Shown here in pieces: positions 46,503-55,021 of a stretch of DNA of 64,000 bases. The notes under the pieces were generated by a model, which searched no databases, was not told the DNA's origin, and saw only the letters and a list, made by a program, of their open reading frames with translations. Origin of the DNA: Prochlorococcus marinus str. MIT 9107 (GTDB lineage: Bacteria; Cyanobacteriota; Cyanobacteriia; PCC-6307; Cyanobiaceae). Position numbers and translations under genes: made by a program. Every line of letters starts with the position of its first letter. Position 1 is the stretch's first letter. The DNA lies in the NCBI RefSeq assembly GCF_000759855.1, contig NZ_JNAI01000002.1, positions 59,756-123,755 of the forward strand, given 5' to 3'.

Positions 46503-47522
46503 ATGAATAAAGATATTTCTTATGATGATAAAATATTAATTGCAGGAGCCTCAGGATTAGCGGGTAATGCAATATTAAGATCTTTAAAAAAATCTGGATA
46601 TGGAAGAGAAGAAATAGGTGGAAAATTATTTTATCCAAGTAGAAGTGAATTAAATTATCTTTATAGAGAAGAAGTAAATGATTGGTTTAAAAAAAACCAA
46701 CCAGATGTGGTGATCATTGCTGCCGCTAAAGTAGGAGGTATTTTCGCAAATGATTCATTCCCTGCTGACTTTTTATTAGAAAATTTAAAAATTCAAACTA
46801 ATTTAATTGAGATCTCTTGGGAAAGCAAAGTCAAAAAATTACTATTTTTGGGAAGTAATTGTATCTATCCAAAGTTTTCTCATCAACCTATGAAAGAGGA
46901 ATCATTATTAACAGGTGAACTTGAAAGCACAAACCAATGGTACGCAATTGCAAAAATTGCTGGAATAAAACTATGTGAATCTTTAATAAAGCAACATGGT
47001 TTTAACGCAATAAGTATAATGCCAGCTAATCTTTACGGTCCAATGGATAATTTCCATCCAACTAATAGCCACGTTTTACCAGCATTAATAAGACGTTTTT
47101 ATGAAGCAAAAAAAAATTCTGTTAAGGAAGTTATCTGTTGGGGCAGTGGGTCTCCTAGAAGAGATTTTTTACATGTTGATGATCTAGGAGATGCTTCTGT
47201 TTTCCTTCTTGAGAATTGGTCGACTTTTGCAGAGAACGCTCCAAAAAGTTTAAATGGAGAAAGAATTTCATATCTTAACGTTGGATCAGGATCTGATATA
47301 TCTATCAAAGAATTGGCTATTTTAATTGCTAAGAAGACTGGTTATAAAGGTAAGATAATATGGGATAAATCAAAGCCTGATGGGCATCCTATTAAAAGAG
47401 TTGATATTGACAAAATTTCAAGTCTAGGTTGGTCTCCAAATATCACTCTAGAAGATGGTATTATGTCTACTGTTGAGTATTTTAAAACTTCAATAGAAGA
47501 AAGTAAATTTCTAAGACTCTAA
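46503..47522 (+). CDS. fcl: GDP-L-fucose synthase
   Basis: Bifunctional 3,5-epimerase/4-reductase that makes GDP-L-fucose from the Gmd product. ILIAGASGLAGNAILRSLKK binds NADPH; VVIIAAAKVGGIFANDSFPA, FLGSNCIYPKFSHQPMKEES and STNQWYAIAKIAGIKLCE (Tyr-Lys) are Fcl-specific, and GPMDNFHPTNSHVLPALIRR is the substrate loop. 339 residues, slightly longer than the average 310-320. Followed by the Wzz gene 36 bases later. Confidence 0.95.
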   Translation: MNKDISYDDKILIAGASGLAGNAILRSLKKSGYGREEIGGKLFYPSRSELNYLYREEVNDWFKKNQPDVVIIAAAKVGGIFANDSFPADFLLENLKIQTNLIEISWESKVKKLLFLGSNCIYPKFSHQPMKEESLLTGELESTNQWYAIAKIAGIKLCESLIKQHGFNAISIMPANLYGPMDNFHPTNSHVLPALIRRFYEAKKNSVKEVICWGSGSPRRDFLHVDDLGDASVFLLENWSTFAENAPKSLNGERISYLNVGSGSDISIKELAILIAKKTGYKGKIIWDKSKPDGHPIKRVDIDKISSLGWSPNITLEDGIMSTVEYFKTSIEESKFLRL

Positions 47523-47558
47523 ATTATTTATCAAGCACACGTTAACCATAAATATTAA

Positions 47559-49283
47559 ATGAAAAGTAATTCAATTAAAGAAGAGGAAATATTAATAGGG
47601 AATGATGATATTCTTTACAAAGATTTAGCTCTTTTTTTTATACGAAATTCTAGAAAGTTTATTTATATTTTAAGTATAGGGTTAAGTATAAGTTTAATTT
47701 ATGCTCTTAGGCTGAAAAATGTATGGCAAGGTGAATTCCAGATAGTTCTTGAAAATGAAGAAAGCCCAATAAATAATGTTTTCCAATCTGCTAATAATAA
47801 TTTTGATTTTATTTTGGATAAAAAGACATCCTCCAAACTTGATACTGAAGTTGAGATTCTTAAAAGTTCTTCAATACTTATGCCTATATATAAAAAATCA
47901 ATACTTAGAGATGAGAATCATCCGAATAATAATAAACCAATATCATTTAGGGATTGGAAAAGTAACTTAAAAGTTGAGCTTGAAAAGGGTACCAGTGTAC
48001 TGCAAATAAAATACAAAAATATAAATAGGAAATCTATACTTCCTATTTTGAATGATATTTCAGAAGTGTACCAAAAGTATTCGAAAGTAAATATGGACCA
48101 AAAGCTTTCAAGGGGTAAAAAATACCTTAAGAATCAAATAAAAATTTATAGGGAAAAAAGCAATATTTCTTATGAAAATTCTCAGAGATTCGCATTAGAA
48201 AATGACCTTAAAGTTGTAAATAATCCTCCCCTAGACTTCTCATCAAAGCTTAATAAACCTTTTTCATCTAACAACTTGAATGTTCAAGATAAGACTACTC
48301 AAGCAGCTATTCAGAAACGATTGCTTTATCAATTAGCTGAATATTTTAAAAAAGAAGATACTGATAATGAAAAGTTATCATATCTAGCTTCTACTTATGA
48401 ATTAGTTGATAAATCTACTCTTGACGAATTAAAGATTCTAGATAACAAAATAAGTGCTTCAAAAGCAATATTTACAGATAATTATTCTAAAATTAAACAA
48501 TTATATAGACAAAAAGAAGTCATATTGGAGAATATAAAAAAAGCATCCTTAAAAGTGATATTAGCCAAGATTGACGCAGCAGATATAATGATCAAATCAA
48601 ATGAAAGGGAGGATGGAGTCTATGTAAAATTTAATAGATTAAATAATGAATATATAAGAGATAGTTATACTTTAATCGATTTAGAATCTCAATTAAGATT
48701 ACTTAATCTTGAAAAAGCAAAAGAAAAAGAACCATATAAGTTAATAACAGAACCTACTCTTCTGGATCAAAAAGTTGGTCCTTTAAGATCCAATATATTA
48801 ATAATTCATAGTTTATTTTTGTTATTTTTTTCAATCTTATATATATATATTGAAGAGAAATATAAAAACTATGTTTACTCTTCAAAAGAGTTTGAAAATT
48901 TAATTCCATATAATTTACTTGAGAAAATACCTTCTAATCTTTCGGAAGACTGGAACGAATATTTAGACTCAATTTCTAAGATATTTTTTAAAAATACTAA
49001 CAAAATAGAATTAATAAAATTAGGAGATATTGATAATAAATTATTAGATTTTTTATTATCAAAACTCCAGAAGAATAATCCAGAGAAAGAATTTAAAATA
49101 GTAAATAATATTTCTAAAATCAATACTAAAAGTACTCAATTACTTTTAATTCAATCTGGGAGAGTTACAAGAGATGATATTGCAAACTTTAAAAGAAGAA
49201 TTAATTTTGTTGAATTTAGTTTAATAGGTTGGATATTATTTGAAGAAACTATATCTTTTAATCAAGTTAAGTTAAAGAATTAG
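47559..49283 (+). CDS. Wzz-type chain-length protein with kinase-like C-terminus, 574 aa
   Basis: Polysaccharide co-polymerase. Membrane helix 1 is near residue 30-50 (RKFIYILSIGLSISLIYALR), followed by a long periplasmic coiled-coil region (about 60-410) and a second helix (NILIIHSLFLLFFSILYIYI). After it come ~150 cytoplasmic residues laid out like a bacterial tyrosine kinase domain: LIPYNLLEKIPSNLSE, then TQLLLIQSGRVTRDDIANFK and FSLIGWILFEE. No Walker A (P-loop) or C-terminal Tyr cluster is visible, so catalysis is unlikely. It is 4 bases before the Wza gene, as in capsule export operons. Confidence 0.85.
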   Translation: MKSNSIKEEEILIGNDDILYKDLALFFIRNSRKFIYILSIGLSISLIYALRLKNVWQGEFQIVLENEESPINNVFQSANNNFDFILDKKTSSKLDTEVEILKSSSILMPIYKKSILRDENHPNNNKPISFRDWKSNLKVELEKGTSVLQIKYKNINRKSILPILNDISEVYQKYSKVNMDQKLSRGKKYLKNQIKIYREKSNISYENSQRFALENDLKVVNNPPLDFSSKLNKPFSSNNLNVQDKTTQAAIQKRLLYQLAEYFKKEDTDNEKLSYLASTYELVDKSTLDELKILDNKISASKAIFTDNYSKIKQLYRQKEVILENIKKASLKVILAKIDAADIMIKSNEREDGVYVKFNRLNNEYIRDSYTLIDLESQLRLLNLEKAKEKEPYKLITEPTLLDQKVGPLRSNILIIHSLFLLFFSILYIYIEEKYKNYVYSSKEFENLIPYNLLEKIPSNLSEDWNEYLDSISKIFFKNTNKIELIKLGDIDNKLLDFLLSKLQKNNPEKEFKIVNNISKINTKSTQLLLIQSGRVTRDDIANFKRRINFVEFSLIGWILFEETISFNQVKLKN

Positions 49284-49287
49284 ATTT

Positions 49288-50391
49288 ATGTTAAAAATTT
49301 TAAATTTCAATAAAAAAAACTTTCTATTTTTTCTAATTACAACTCTTTTATTTTCACAATCAGAAATCAACAAAGTTTATTCAGATGTCAAAAATGATCA
49401 GAATTCGATAGATGTTGAATATTTAGAAAAAATAAATGATGATTTTTATATTTTAGATGAAGGTGATCTTTTAGGAATACAAATTATAGATCTTATAGAA
49501 GAACTTGAAAAAATACAAGTGGTTATTGATTCTCAAGGTAATATAGTAGTTCCAGAGATAGGAAGGGTTTTTGTATCTGGTCTAACAATAAATGAATTAG
49601 AAAATTTATTAAATAAGAAACTGCTTAAAATAATAAGAGAACCTGATGTTAAAATTTCTGTAATTGCTCCAAAACCCCTAAAGGTATCAATAAGAGGCGA
49701 AGTAAAAAATCCAGGTATGTATACCTTTTTCTATGGCGATCCACAAGTTGATAATGATAAAGCAAATTATAGCAAAATAGGCTTTACCCCAACAGTATTT
49801 AATGCTATCCAAAAAGCTGGGGGTATTTCTCCATTCTCCGATTTAACAAATATAGAAGTTATCAGACAAAATCCTATATCAAATGGAGGAGGTCAAATAA
49901 AAACGAAATTGAATCTTCTTAAAGTTCTTACTACTGGCGATAAATCGCAAAATATAAAATTAAAGAATAATGATAATATTTATGTTGCCAAAGGAGATGA
50001 AAAGATAACCTTTAAGATAAAAGAGGCTTTAAAAAGTAATATAAATTCTCCATTTATAAATGTTTATATATCTGGCGATGTAAGAAATGCAGGACCACTT
50101 AATTTAAAAAGAGATACAGATTTAAACACAGCCATAATAATTTCAGGAGGACAAGGGTTTTTCAAAGGTAACGTAACCTTAAGTAGGTTTACAAGTGATG
50201 GAGGTTATTCAAACAAAACATTCAGATTCAATAGAAATAATAAAAGAGGCTCAAAAAAGAATCCCTATTTAAAGGAGGGCGATATTATTTTTGTTGGAAA
50301 ACATTCTCTTAAAGTAGTTAATGAAATTGTTACTGATTTAACGAGACCATTTGTAGGTATTTATTCAACTTATAAGATATTTGATTTTTAA
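49288..50391 (+). CDS. Wza-like outer-membrane polysaccharide export protein, 367 aa
   Basis: A signal peptide-like N-terminus (FLFFLITTLLFSQSE) leads to a Poly_export domain (FYILDEGDLLGIQIIDLIEE) and two or three SLBB domains (VSIRGEVKNPGMYTFFYGDP; VYISGDVRNAGPLNLKRDTD; NPYLKEGDIIFVGKHSL). There is no lipobox Cys near the cleavage site, unlike E. coli Wza. Partner of the Wzz protein upstream. Confidence 0.9.
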   Translation: MLKILNFNKKNFLFFLITTLLFSQSEINKVYSDVKNDQNSIDVEYLEKINDDFYILDEGDLLGIQIIDLIEELEKIQVVIDSQGNIVVPEIGRVFVSGLTINELENLLNKKLLKIIREPDVKISVIAPKPLKVSIRGEVKNPGMYTFFYGDPQVDNDKANYSKIGFTPTVFNAIQKAGGISPFSDLTNIEVIRQNPISNGGGQIKTKLNLLKVLTTGDKSQNIKLKNNDNIYVAKGDEKITFKIKEALKSNINSPFINVYISGDVRNAGPLNLKRDTDLNTAIIISGGQGFFKGNVTLSRFTSDGGYSNKTFRFNRNNKRGSKKNPYLKEGDIIFVGKHSLKVVNEIVTDLTRPFVGIYSTYKIFDF

Positions 50392-50392
50392 A

Positions 50393-51382
50393 TTAAGTTT
50401 GACTTACAAGCATAGAAGCCATCATACAGGTAATAATTGAAAAAAAATAAAATATAAATATTATTTTTTTATAATTAAATCCTTTATCTCTTAAAACATG
50501 ATGAAAATGAATTTTATCAGGATAAAATGGTGAAAACCCATTAATAATTCTTGTAAAAATAACTCTTACCATATCTATTAAGGGAATAAATAATAAAAAA
50601 ACAATGGCAACCAAATTCACTATGCCTGGTAAATTTTGAGTATTTGAGGAAGATGAATATATTATTGAAAGTGATGCTAAAGAAAATCCTAATAAATAAG
50701 AACCAGAATCACCCATAATAATGGAGGCTGGATGAGAGTTAAATCTTAGAAAAGCAGCGCATGATCCTATTAAAGAAAAAGCCAGAAATATATATGATGG
50801 TGATATTATAAATGTCATTGTTGTTAAACTGATAATCGAAATACCACCAGCTAAGCCATCTAGGCCATCAATCCAATTCAAAGCATTTACAATTCCCACA
50901 ATAAAAATAGAGGTGAAGATAATGCTTATAAAATCTGAAAATATTAGATTGTTATAACTATTGCCAAAAATATCCAAGGAAATTCCATTTATTCTCAACC
51001 CCTGACTCCAAATCAAAAAGGTAAAGGCAAATTGAATAAATAATCTTAAAAATGGATCAATATTTTCTAGTAAATCCTCTGCTAATCCAATTAGAAAAAA
51101 AATTATAGATCCTATTATTATGGTAAAAAATAATTTACTATCTAAAATTGAATCTCCATCTAATTTAGAAATTATAAAGAAAACTGAATTAGATATTATA
51201 AATCCAGAAAATATCGATACACCTCCTAATCTTACTATTGGAATCTTATGATCTTTTCTATCATTTGGAATGTCCAATAAACCCTTTTTTATCGAGAAAT
51301 TCCTAATAAATGGGGTTAAAATATATGTGACTATAAAAGAAGAAAGGCTGCCTAATATTAAAATCAATATAAAATTCATCAA
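50393..51382 (-). CDS. WecA/TagO-like polyprenyl-phosphate GlcNAc-1-phosphate transferase
   Basis: About ten-helix glycosyl-1-phosphate transferase of the MraY/WecA family, which starts glycan synthesis on undecaprenyl phosphate. FIRNFSIKKGLLDIPNDRKD, then HKIPIVRLGGVSIFSGF is the family N-terminus. The catalytic Asp-rich loops are GLAEDLLENIDPFLR, NALNWIDGLDGLAGGISIIS and MGDSGSYLLGFSLASLSIIY; the His-rich loop is PDKIHFHHVLRDKGF. 329 residues. It is convergent with the Wza gene, overlapping nothing (1-base gap). Confidence 0.93.
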   Translation of the reverse strand: MMNFILILILGSLSSFIVTYILTPFIRNFSIKKGLLDIPNDRKDHKIPIVRLGGVSIFSGFIISNSVFFIISKLDGDSILDSKLFFTIIIGSIIFFLIGLAEDLLENIDPFLRLFIQFAFTFLIWSQGLRINGISLDIFGNSYNNLIFSDFISIIFTSIFIVGIVNALNWIDGLDGLAGGISIISLTTMTFIISPSYIFLAFSLIGSCAAFLRFNSHPASIIMGDSGSYLLGFSLASLSIIYSSSSNTQNLPGIVNLVAIVFLLFIPLIDMVRVIFTRIINGFSPFYPDKIHFHHVLRDKGFNYKKIIFIFYFFSIITCMMASMLVSQT

Positions 51383-51493
51383 AATATTTATTGCATTAAT
51401 TATTAATTTACCACTTAAAATTTATCTTAATTGTATATTATTAAATTTTAAATATAAATTATGCAATAATATTCTTTAGAGTAAACAAATAAT

Positions 51494-52519
51494 ATGAGTT
51501 TTAAGTCTAGTTATATTTACGTATTTATAATAATTGCATCTATTATTTTAGTAAGAGAAAATTTTGATTTCACCACAGGTGATAGAGATGCTTACTTTTA
51601 CTTAACCGGTTGGAATAGTGTAAGAAATATAATTACTGGTTTTATATTCAAAAATTTAAACATTTTTGGAGAAATTTTATTCTCATTTCTATACTATAAA
51701 AATGTTTTTAAATTATCATCACTATTATTCTTATCTACAAAATTAAAAAATTATTTCAATTCAAAATTAGTATATTTTTCAATACTACTTTGTCTTTTTG
51801 CTCCCGTTACATTAGTTTTCACTAGTTTTGCAGGAAAAGATATTATAAGCATCTTTTTAGCATCCGAATTATGTATAGAAATAGCAAATTACAATTATCA
51901 AAAAAAGTCATATAGATTAAATATTTTAAAAATATCTAAATTTATAATTTGCACAATTTTATTATTTATTATGAGAAAATTAACGGGATTTTTCTTGTTA
52001 ATTTTATTACTTAATTTTATTATTTTATTTAATAAAAATAAGTTTAAAAATTTATCATTAATATTATTTCCAATTTCAATAATTGTTCTTTTTTATAATT
52101 GGGATTTTATATACCAAGTTTTGAACGAAGAGTTGTATTATCAATGGATGGCCTCCTATACTGATAATGCTACTTTTAGTTCAACGAATCCAGATTTTAA
52201 TTTAGATAGTTTTTTTAAAAATTCTTATCAAATGATTACAGGGATATCAATAATTCATTTTAGTGAATCTTTTACCAAAGCTTCATTTCTTCTATTTAAT
52301 AGTTTTTCAACATTTATATTCACTATTGGATTAAGTCTTAATTACTTTCTAAAAAATTTAAAGATTAGGAATTTATTTTTTTTCAAAGCATTTTTCTTAA
52401 TATCATTTTTTATACTTAATGGTTTCTTATCTCAAAATAATCCAGGAGGAGCGATTAGATATATGTCATCTACTATCCCCATATATACAACATTTATATT
52501 TGCAGTATTACCTGAGTAA
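51494..52519 (+). CDS. Wzy/EpsG-like polysaccharide polymerase candidate, 341 aa
   Basis: Eight to ten membrane helices with a large non-membrane loop (residues ~200-245, with STNPDFNLDSFFKNSYQMIT). FTSFAGKDIISIFLASELCI is like the F-x-K-D-x motif of EpsG/Wzy-type polymerases, and an Arg-rich point RKLTGFFLLI follows. The C-terminal end, SQNNPGGAIRYMSSTIPIYTT, also fits that group. No strong family motif, so this is a topology-based call. Convergent with gmhB. Confidence 0.65.
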   Translation: MSFKSSYIYVFIIIASIILVRENFDFTTGDRDAYFYLTGWNSVRNIITGFIFKNLNIFGEILFSFLYYKNVFKLSSLLFLSTKLKNYFNSKLVYFSILLCLFAPVTLVFTSFAGKDIISIFLASELCIEIANYNYQKKSYRLNILKISKFIICTILLFIMRKLTGFFLLILLLNFIILFNKNKFKNLSLILFPISIIVLFYNWDFIYQVLNEELYYQWMASYTDNATFSSTNPDFNLDSFFKNSYQMITGISIIHFSESFTKASFLLFNSFSTFIFTIGLSLNYFLKNLKIRNLFFFKAFFLISFFILNGFLSQNNPGGAIRYMSSTIPIYTTFIFAVLPE

Positions 52520-52522
52520 GAT

Positions 52523-53044
52523 TTAAATTTTTTGTTTTTTAATATCATTTTCATACCAAGAATTTATTTCTAGAAGAAGTTGTTTGTGATTTTTTGCAAA
52601 CCTTGTTGAAAATCTGTAATTTTCTTTATTTATAAGCCACCTGTGCATAACACCACTTGTAAAGGCGCACATCATGTCGCTAGGTTGGTCTCCTATAAAA
52701 ATATCTTCTTTTGTTCTTAAATCATTATCTATCATTCCAGTTTTTGGCTTTCTACATTTACAGTTGCAGCTGGGTGTATGAGGACAAAATCTTATCTCAA
52801 TGGCTAAATTATTCAATCTAAATTTTTCTTTTATAACATTATTAAGTTGATCAAACTCCTCAAATGAATAATATCCTCTTCCTATTCCAGACTGATTAGT
52901 TACCAAGATAAACTTATAATCGAATCCTTTTAAAATTTTTAAAATTTCTATAATCTCTGAGTGCCAAAAAAACCTTTCTAAAGTACCTACATATGGTAAG
53001 TGATGATTTATAACTCCATCTCTATCTAAATAACAAATAGGCAT
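52523..53044 (-). CDS. gmhB: D-glycero-D-manno-heptose 1,7-bisphosphate phosphatase
   Basis: HAD-family phosphatase removing the C-7 phosphate in the heptose pathway. YLDRDGVINHHLPYVG holds Asp7 and Asp9; VTNQSGIGRGYYS is motif II; the zinc site is CPHTPSCNCKCRKPK (Cys87, His89, Cys93, Cys95), with a tight spacing between the two Cys pairs compared with E. coli GmhB. IGDQPSDMMCA is the last HAD motif. 173 residues. Last gene of the heptose operon. Confidence 0.93.
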   Translation of the reverse strand: MPICYLDRDGVINHHLPYVGTLERFFWHSEIIEILKILKGFDYKFILVTNQSGIGRGYYSFEEFDQLNNVIKEKFRLNNLAIEIRFCPHTPSCNCKCRKPKTGMIDNDLRTKEDIFIGDQPSDMMCAFTSGVMHRWLINKENYRFSTRFAKNHKQLLLEINSWYENDIKKQKI

Positions 53045-53052
53045 ATTTCGAA

Positions 53053-54246
53053 TTAATTAGATATTGTTTTAACTATTTTTTCTGATAAGGCTAAACAAGA
53101 CGTAAAAGCAGGACTTACAGCATTCACAATATTTATTGATGATTCATCAATATCATACATAAAGTCATCTACTAATTTATTTCGCTGTTTATCATAAAGT
53201 TGTGGTCTAATTCCATAATTTTTTTTAGACATGAACATATTCTCGATACTGTTATCAGAAAAATCTAGAAATTTAGCAGTTTCTTTTTTGAATTTATTTA
53301 GGACGGAAAAACTTAATTCATTTAAAGCATGTTTTCTATAATTTTGTGCATTAGATAAAAATAATTTTGAATGATAAAAAAGATTTGGGAATAGTGAAAT
53401 TAAGTCACTTAATTCTTTTCCTTGTACATCTTTGTTGAAAACAGGAATAGCATTAGGTCCAATAAGTATATTGCCATCGTTAAGGGGTGTGATATGAATA
53501 CCTAAGAAAGGAAGATTTGGATCAGGCACAGGATAAATATTAGTTTTCAAGTAATTTTTTCTTGGTATAATTCCATATTGTCCAAGTATTGGCAAAACAA
53601 TGAGATTTCCATATAATTTTTTTTTATTTTCAGCAAGTTTCAGAGCGCCAGGTCCTGCACAATTAAATAAAAAACTATATTTTAAATTGTTATTTCTCTT
53701 TGTTTTAATAGATAATCTCTCGAAATCTATTTCATCTACACTATCCAACAAAAACTTTGCTCCTGAATCAATTAATTTCCTATAAAAAAAATTTAATACT
53801 TTTTCCGGATCAAAAACACTTGTCTTGGGTGACCAAAGATATTTATTTAATTTCCTAATTTGAGGTTGAATTTTTGAGGCTTCTTGATGATCTATTATTT
53901 TTACAGTTCTTCCACAATCTGTGGCATTTAAAAATAAATTATCTAGGTTTTCTTCATCTCTTTTACTAAAAGGTACTATTAACTTTCCACAATTGAGGAC
54001 AGGCAAATTATTATCTTTGCATAATTTAAATAAAATCTCACCTCCTTTTATGCATAAATTAGATTTATCTGAACCTTTGGGATAATAAAGTCCTGCATGA
54101 AGTACCCCACTATTTCTTAAAGAAGTACCTTTTGTTGGGGTATTATATTTATCAATTATGACAATGTCTTTTGCTGTCTTATATTTTTCTAGAAGTTTAT
54201 AAGCAATACTTAAACCTACACATCCAGCTCCTATTATTACCTTCAT
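53053..54246 (-). CDS. FAD-dependent oxidoreductase, LhgO (L-2-hydroxyglutarate oxidase)-like
   Basis: The FAD-binding fold begins with VIIGAGCVGLSIAYKLLEKY. RNSGVLHAGLYYPKGSDKS, then CIKGGEILFKLCKDNNLP and NIYPVPDPNLPFLGIHITP with ILIGPNAIPVF all match the LhgO family, which oxidises 2-hydroxy acids. 397 residues. It sits 8 bases from gmhB and 25 bases from hddC on the same strand, an unusual place for a metabolic 2-hydroxyacid oxidase. Substrate in this setting may be a sugar or a sugar acid (inference). Confidence 0.82.
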   Translation of the reverse strand: MKVIIGAGCVGLSIAYKLLEKYKTAKDIVIIDKYNTPTKGTSLRNSGVLHAGLYYPKGSDKSNLCIKGGEILFKLCKDNNLPVLNCGKLIVPFSKRDEENLDNLFLNATDCGRTVKIIDHQEASKIQPQIRKLNKYLWSPKTSVFDPEKVLNFFYRKLIDSGAKFLLDSVDEIDFERLSIKTKRNNNLKYSFLFNCAGPGALKLAENKKKLYGNLIVLPILGQYGIIPRKNYLKTNIYPVPDPNLPFLGIHITPLNDGNILIGPNAIPVFNKDVQGKELSDLISLFPNLFYHSKLFLSNAQNYRKHALNELSFSVLNKFKKETAKFLDFSDNSIENMFMSKKNYGIRPQLYDKQRNKLVDDFMYDIDESSINIVNAVSPAFTSCLALSEKIVKTISN

Positions 54247-54271
54247 CTCAATTCACTAACTAAATCATAAA

Positions 54272-55021
54272 TTAATTATAGCTTCCAATAATAAAAGGTA
54301 TTTCTTTTTGTGCTCTTATAAAAGATTCTTTTATGCCTATATCGATAAAAGGTGTGTTTGATTCTAAACAATACCCATTAATTGGTTCTAAACCCAAACA
54401 ATCATTATCATTCAGAAGTGGGAATTTCTCAAATTTACTAAATTCTTTAAAATTGAATTCAGAACTTGTCGATAATTGCCACCTATTAATTAATTCAGAA
54501 TTAGATATAAAGTAGGCCCCTAATGAAATATGTTCAGCAAGGTTATTTGAAAGAATAAATTTTCCATTTTCAATTTTATATCCTCCATATCTATCGTTAT
54601 GATCTGTTTTCTTTAATATCAATAAAGGGAGCTCGTTTTTTGCTAAAAAAACTTCATATATGGATTTCAAATCAGCCTTAAAAATTGTATCTCCATTTAA
54701 AATTAGATAATTATCAGAAGGATAGTCAAGAGCTGCTTTGCAAACAGCGCCAAAAGTACCATAAGCTTGAGAATCTACTGTAAAGTTACAATTAATCCTA
54801 TGCTTTTCAATAAAATTTAAAATTGGAGCATAGTTATAATGAACTGAAAAAATAAGCTGAGAATTATCAATAGTTAGGACTGGATCTAACCATTTTAAAA
54901 AATATTCAATAAAAGGGATTTGATTTATTGGAGCTAGAATCTTAGGTGTATTTCCAATACTAGATTTAATTCTTGTCCCAAAGCCTCCACATAAAATAAT
55001 TACTTTTAGTTTTTTAGACAT
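54272..55021 (-). CDS. hddC: D-glycero-alpha-D-manno-heptose-1-phosphate guanylyltransferase
   Basis: Nucleotidyltransferase starting VIILCGGFGTRIKSSIGNTP, with the HddC-type continuation KILAPINQIPFIEYFLKWL. NYLILNGDTIFKADL carries the metal Asp and AEHISLGAYFISNSELIN the middle of the fold. 249 residues fits HddC. It would join heptose-1-P and GTP to give GDP-heptose. Position next to gmhA, hddA and gmhB supports this over a plain NDP-hexose enzyme. Its start overlaps the end of the DegT-family gene upstream by 8 bases. Confidence 0.85.
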   Translation of the reverse strand: MSKKLKVIILCGGFGTRIKSSIGNTPKILAPINQIPFIEYFLKWLDPVLTIDNSQLIFSVHYNYAPILNFIEKHRINCNFTVDSQAYGTFGAVCKAALDYPSDNYLILNGDTIFKADLKSIYEVFLAKNELPLLILKKTDHNDRYGGYKIENGKFILSNNLAEHISLGAYFISNSELINRWQLSTSSEFNFKEFSKFEKFPLLNDNDCLGLEPINGYCLESNTPFIDIGIKESFIRAQKEIPFIIGSYN

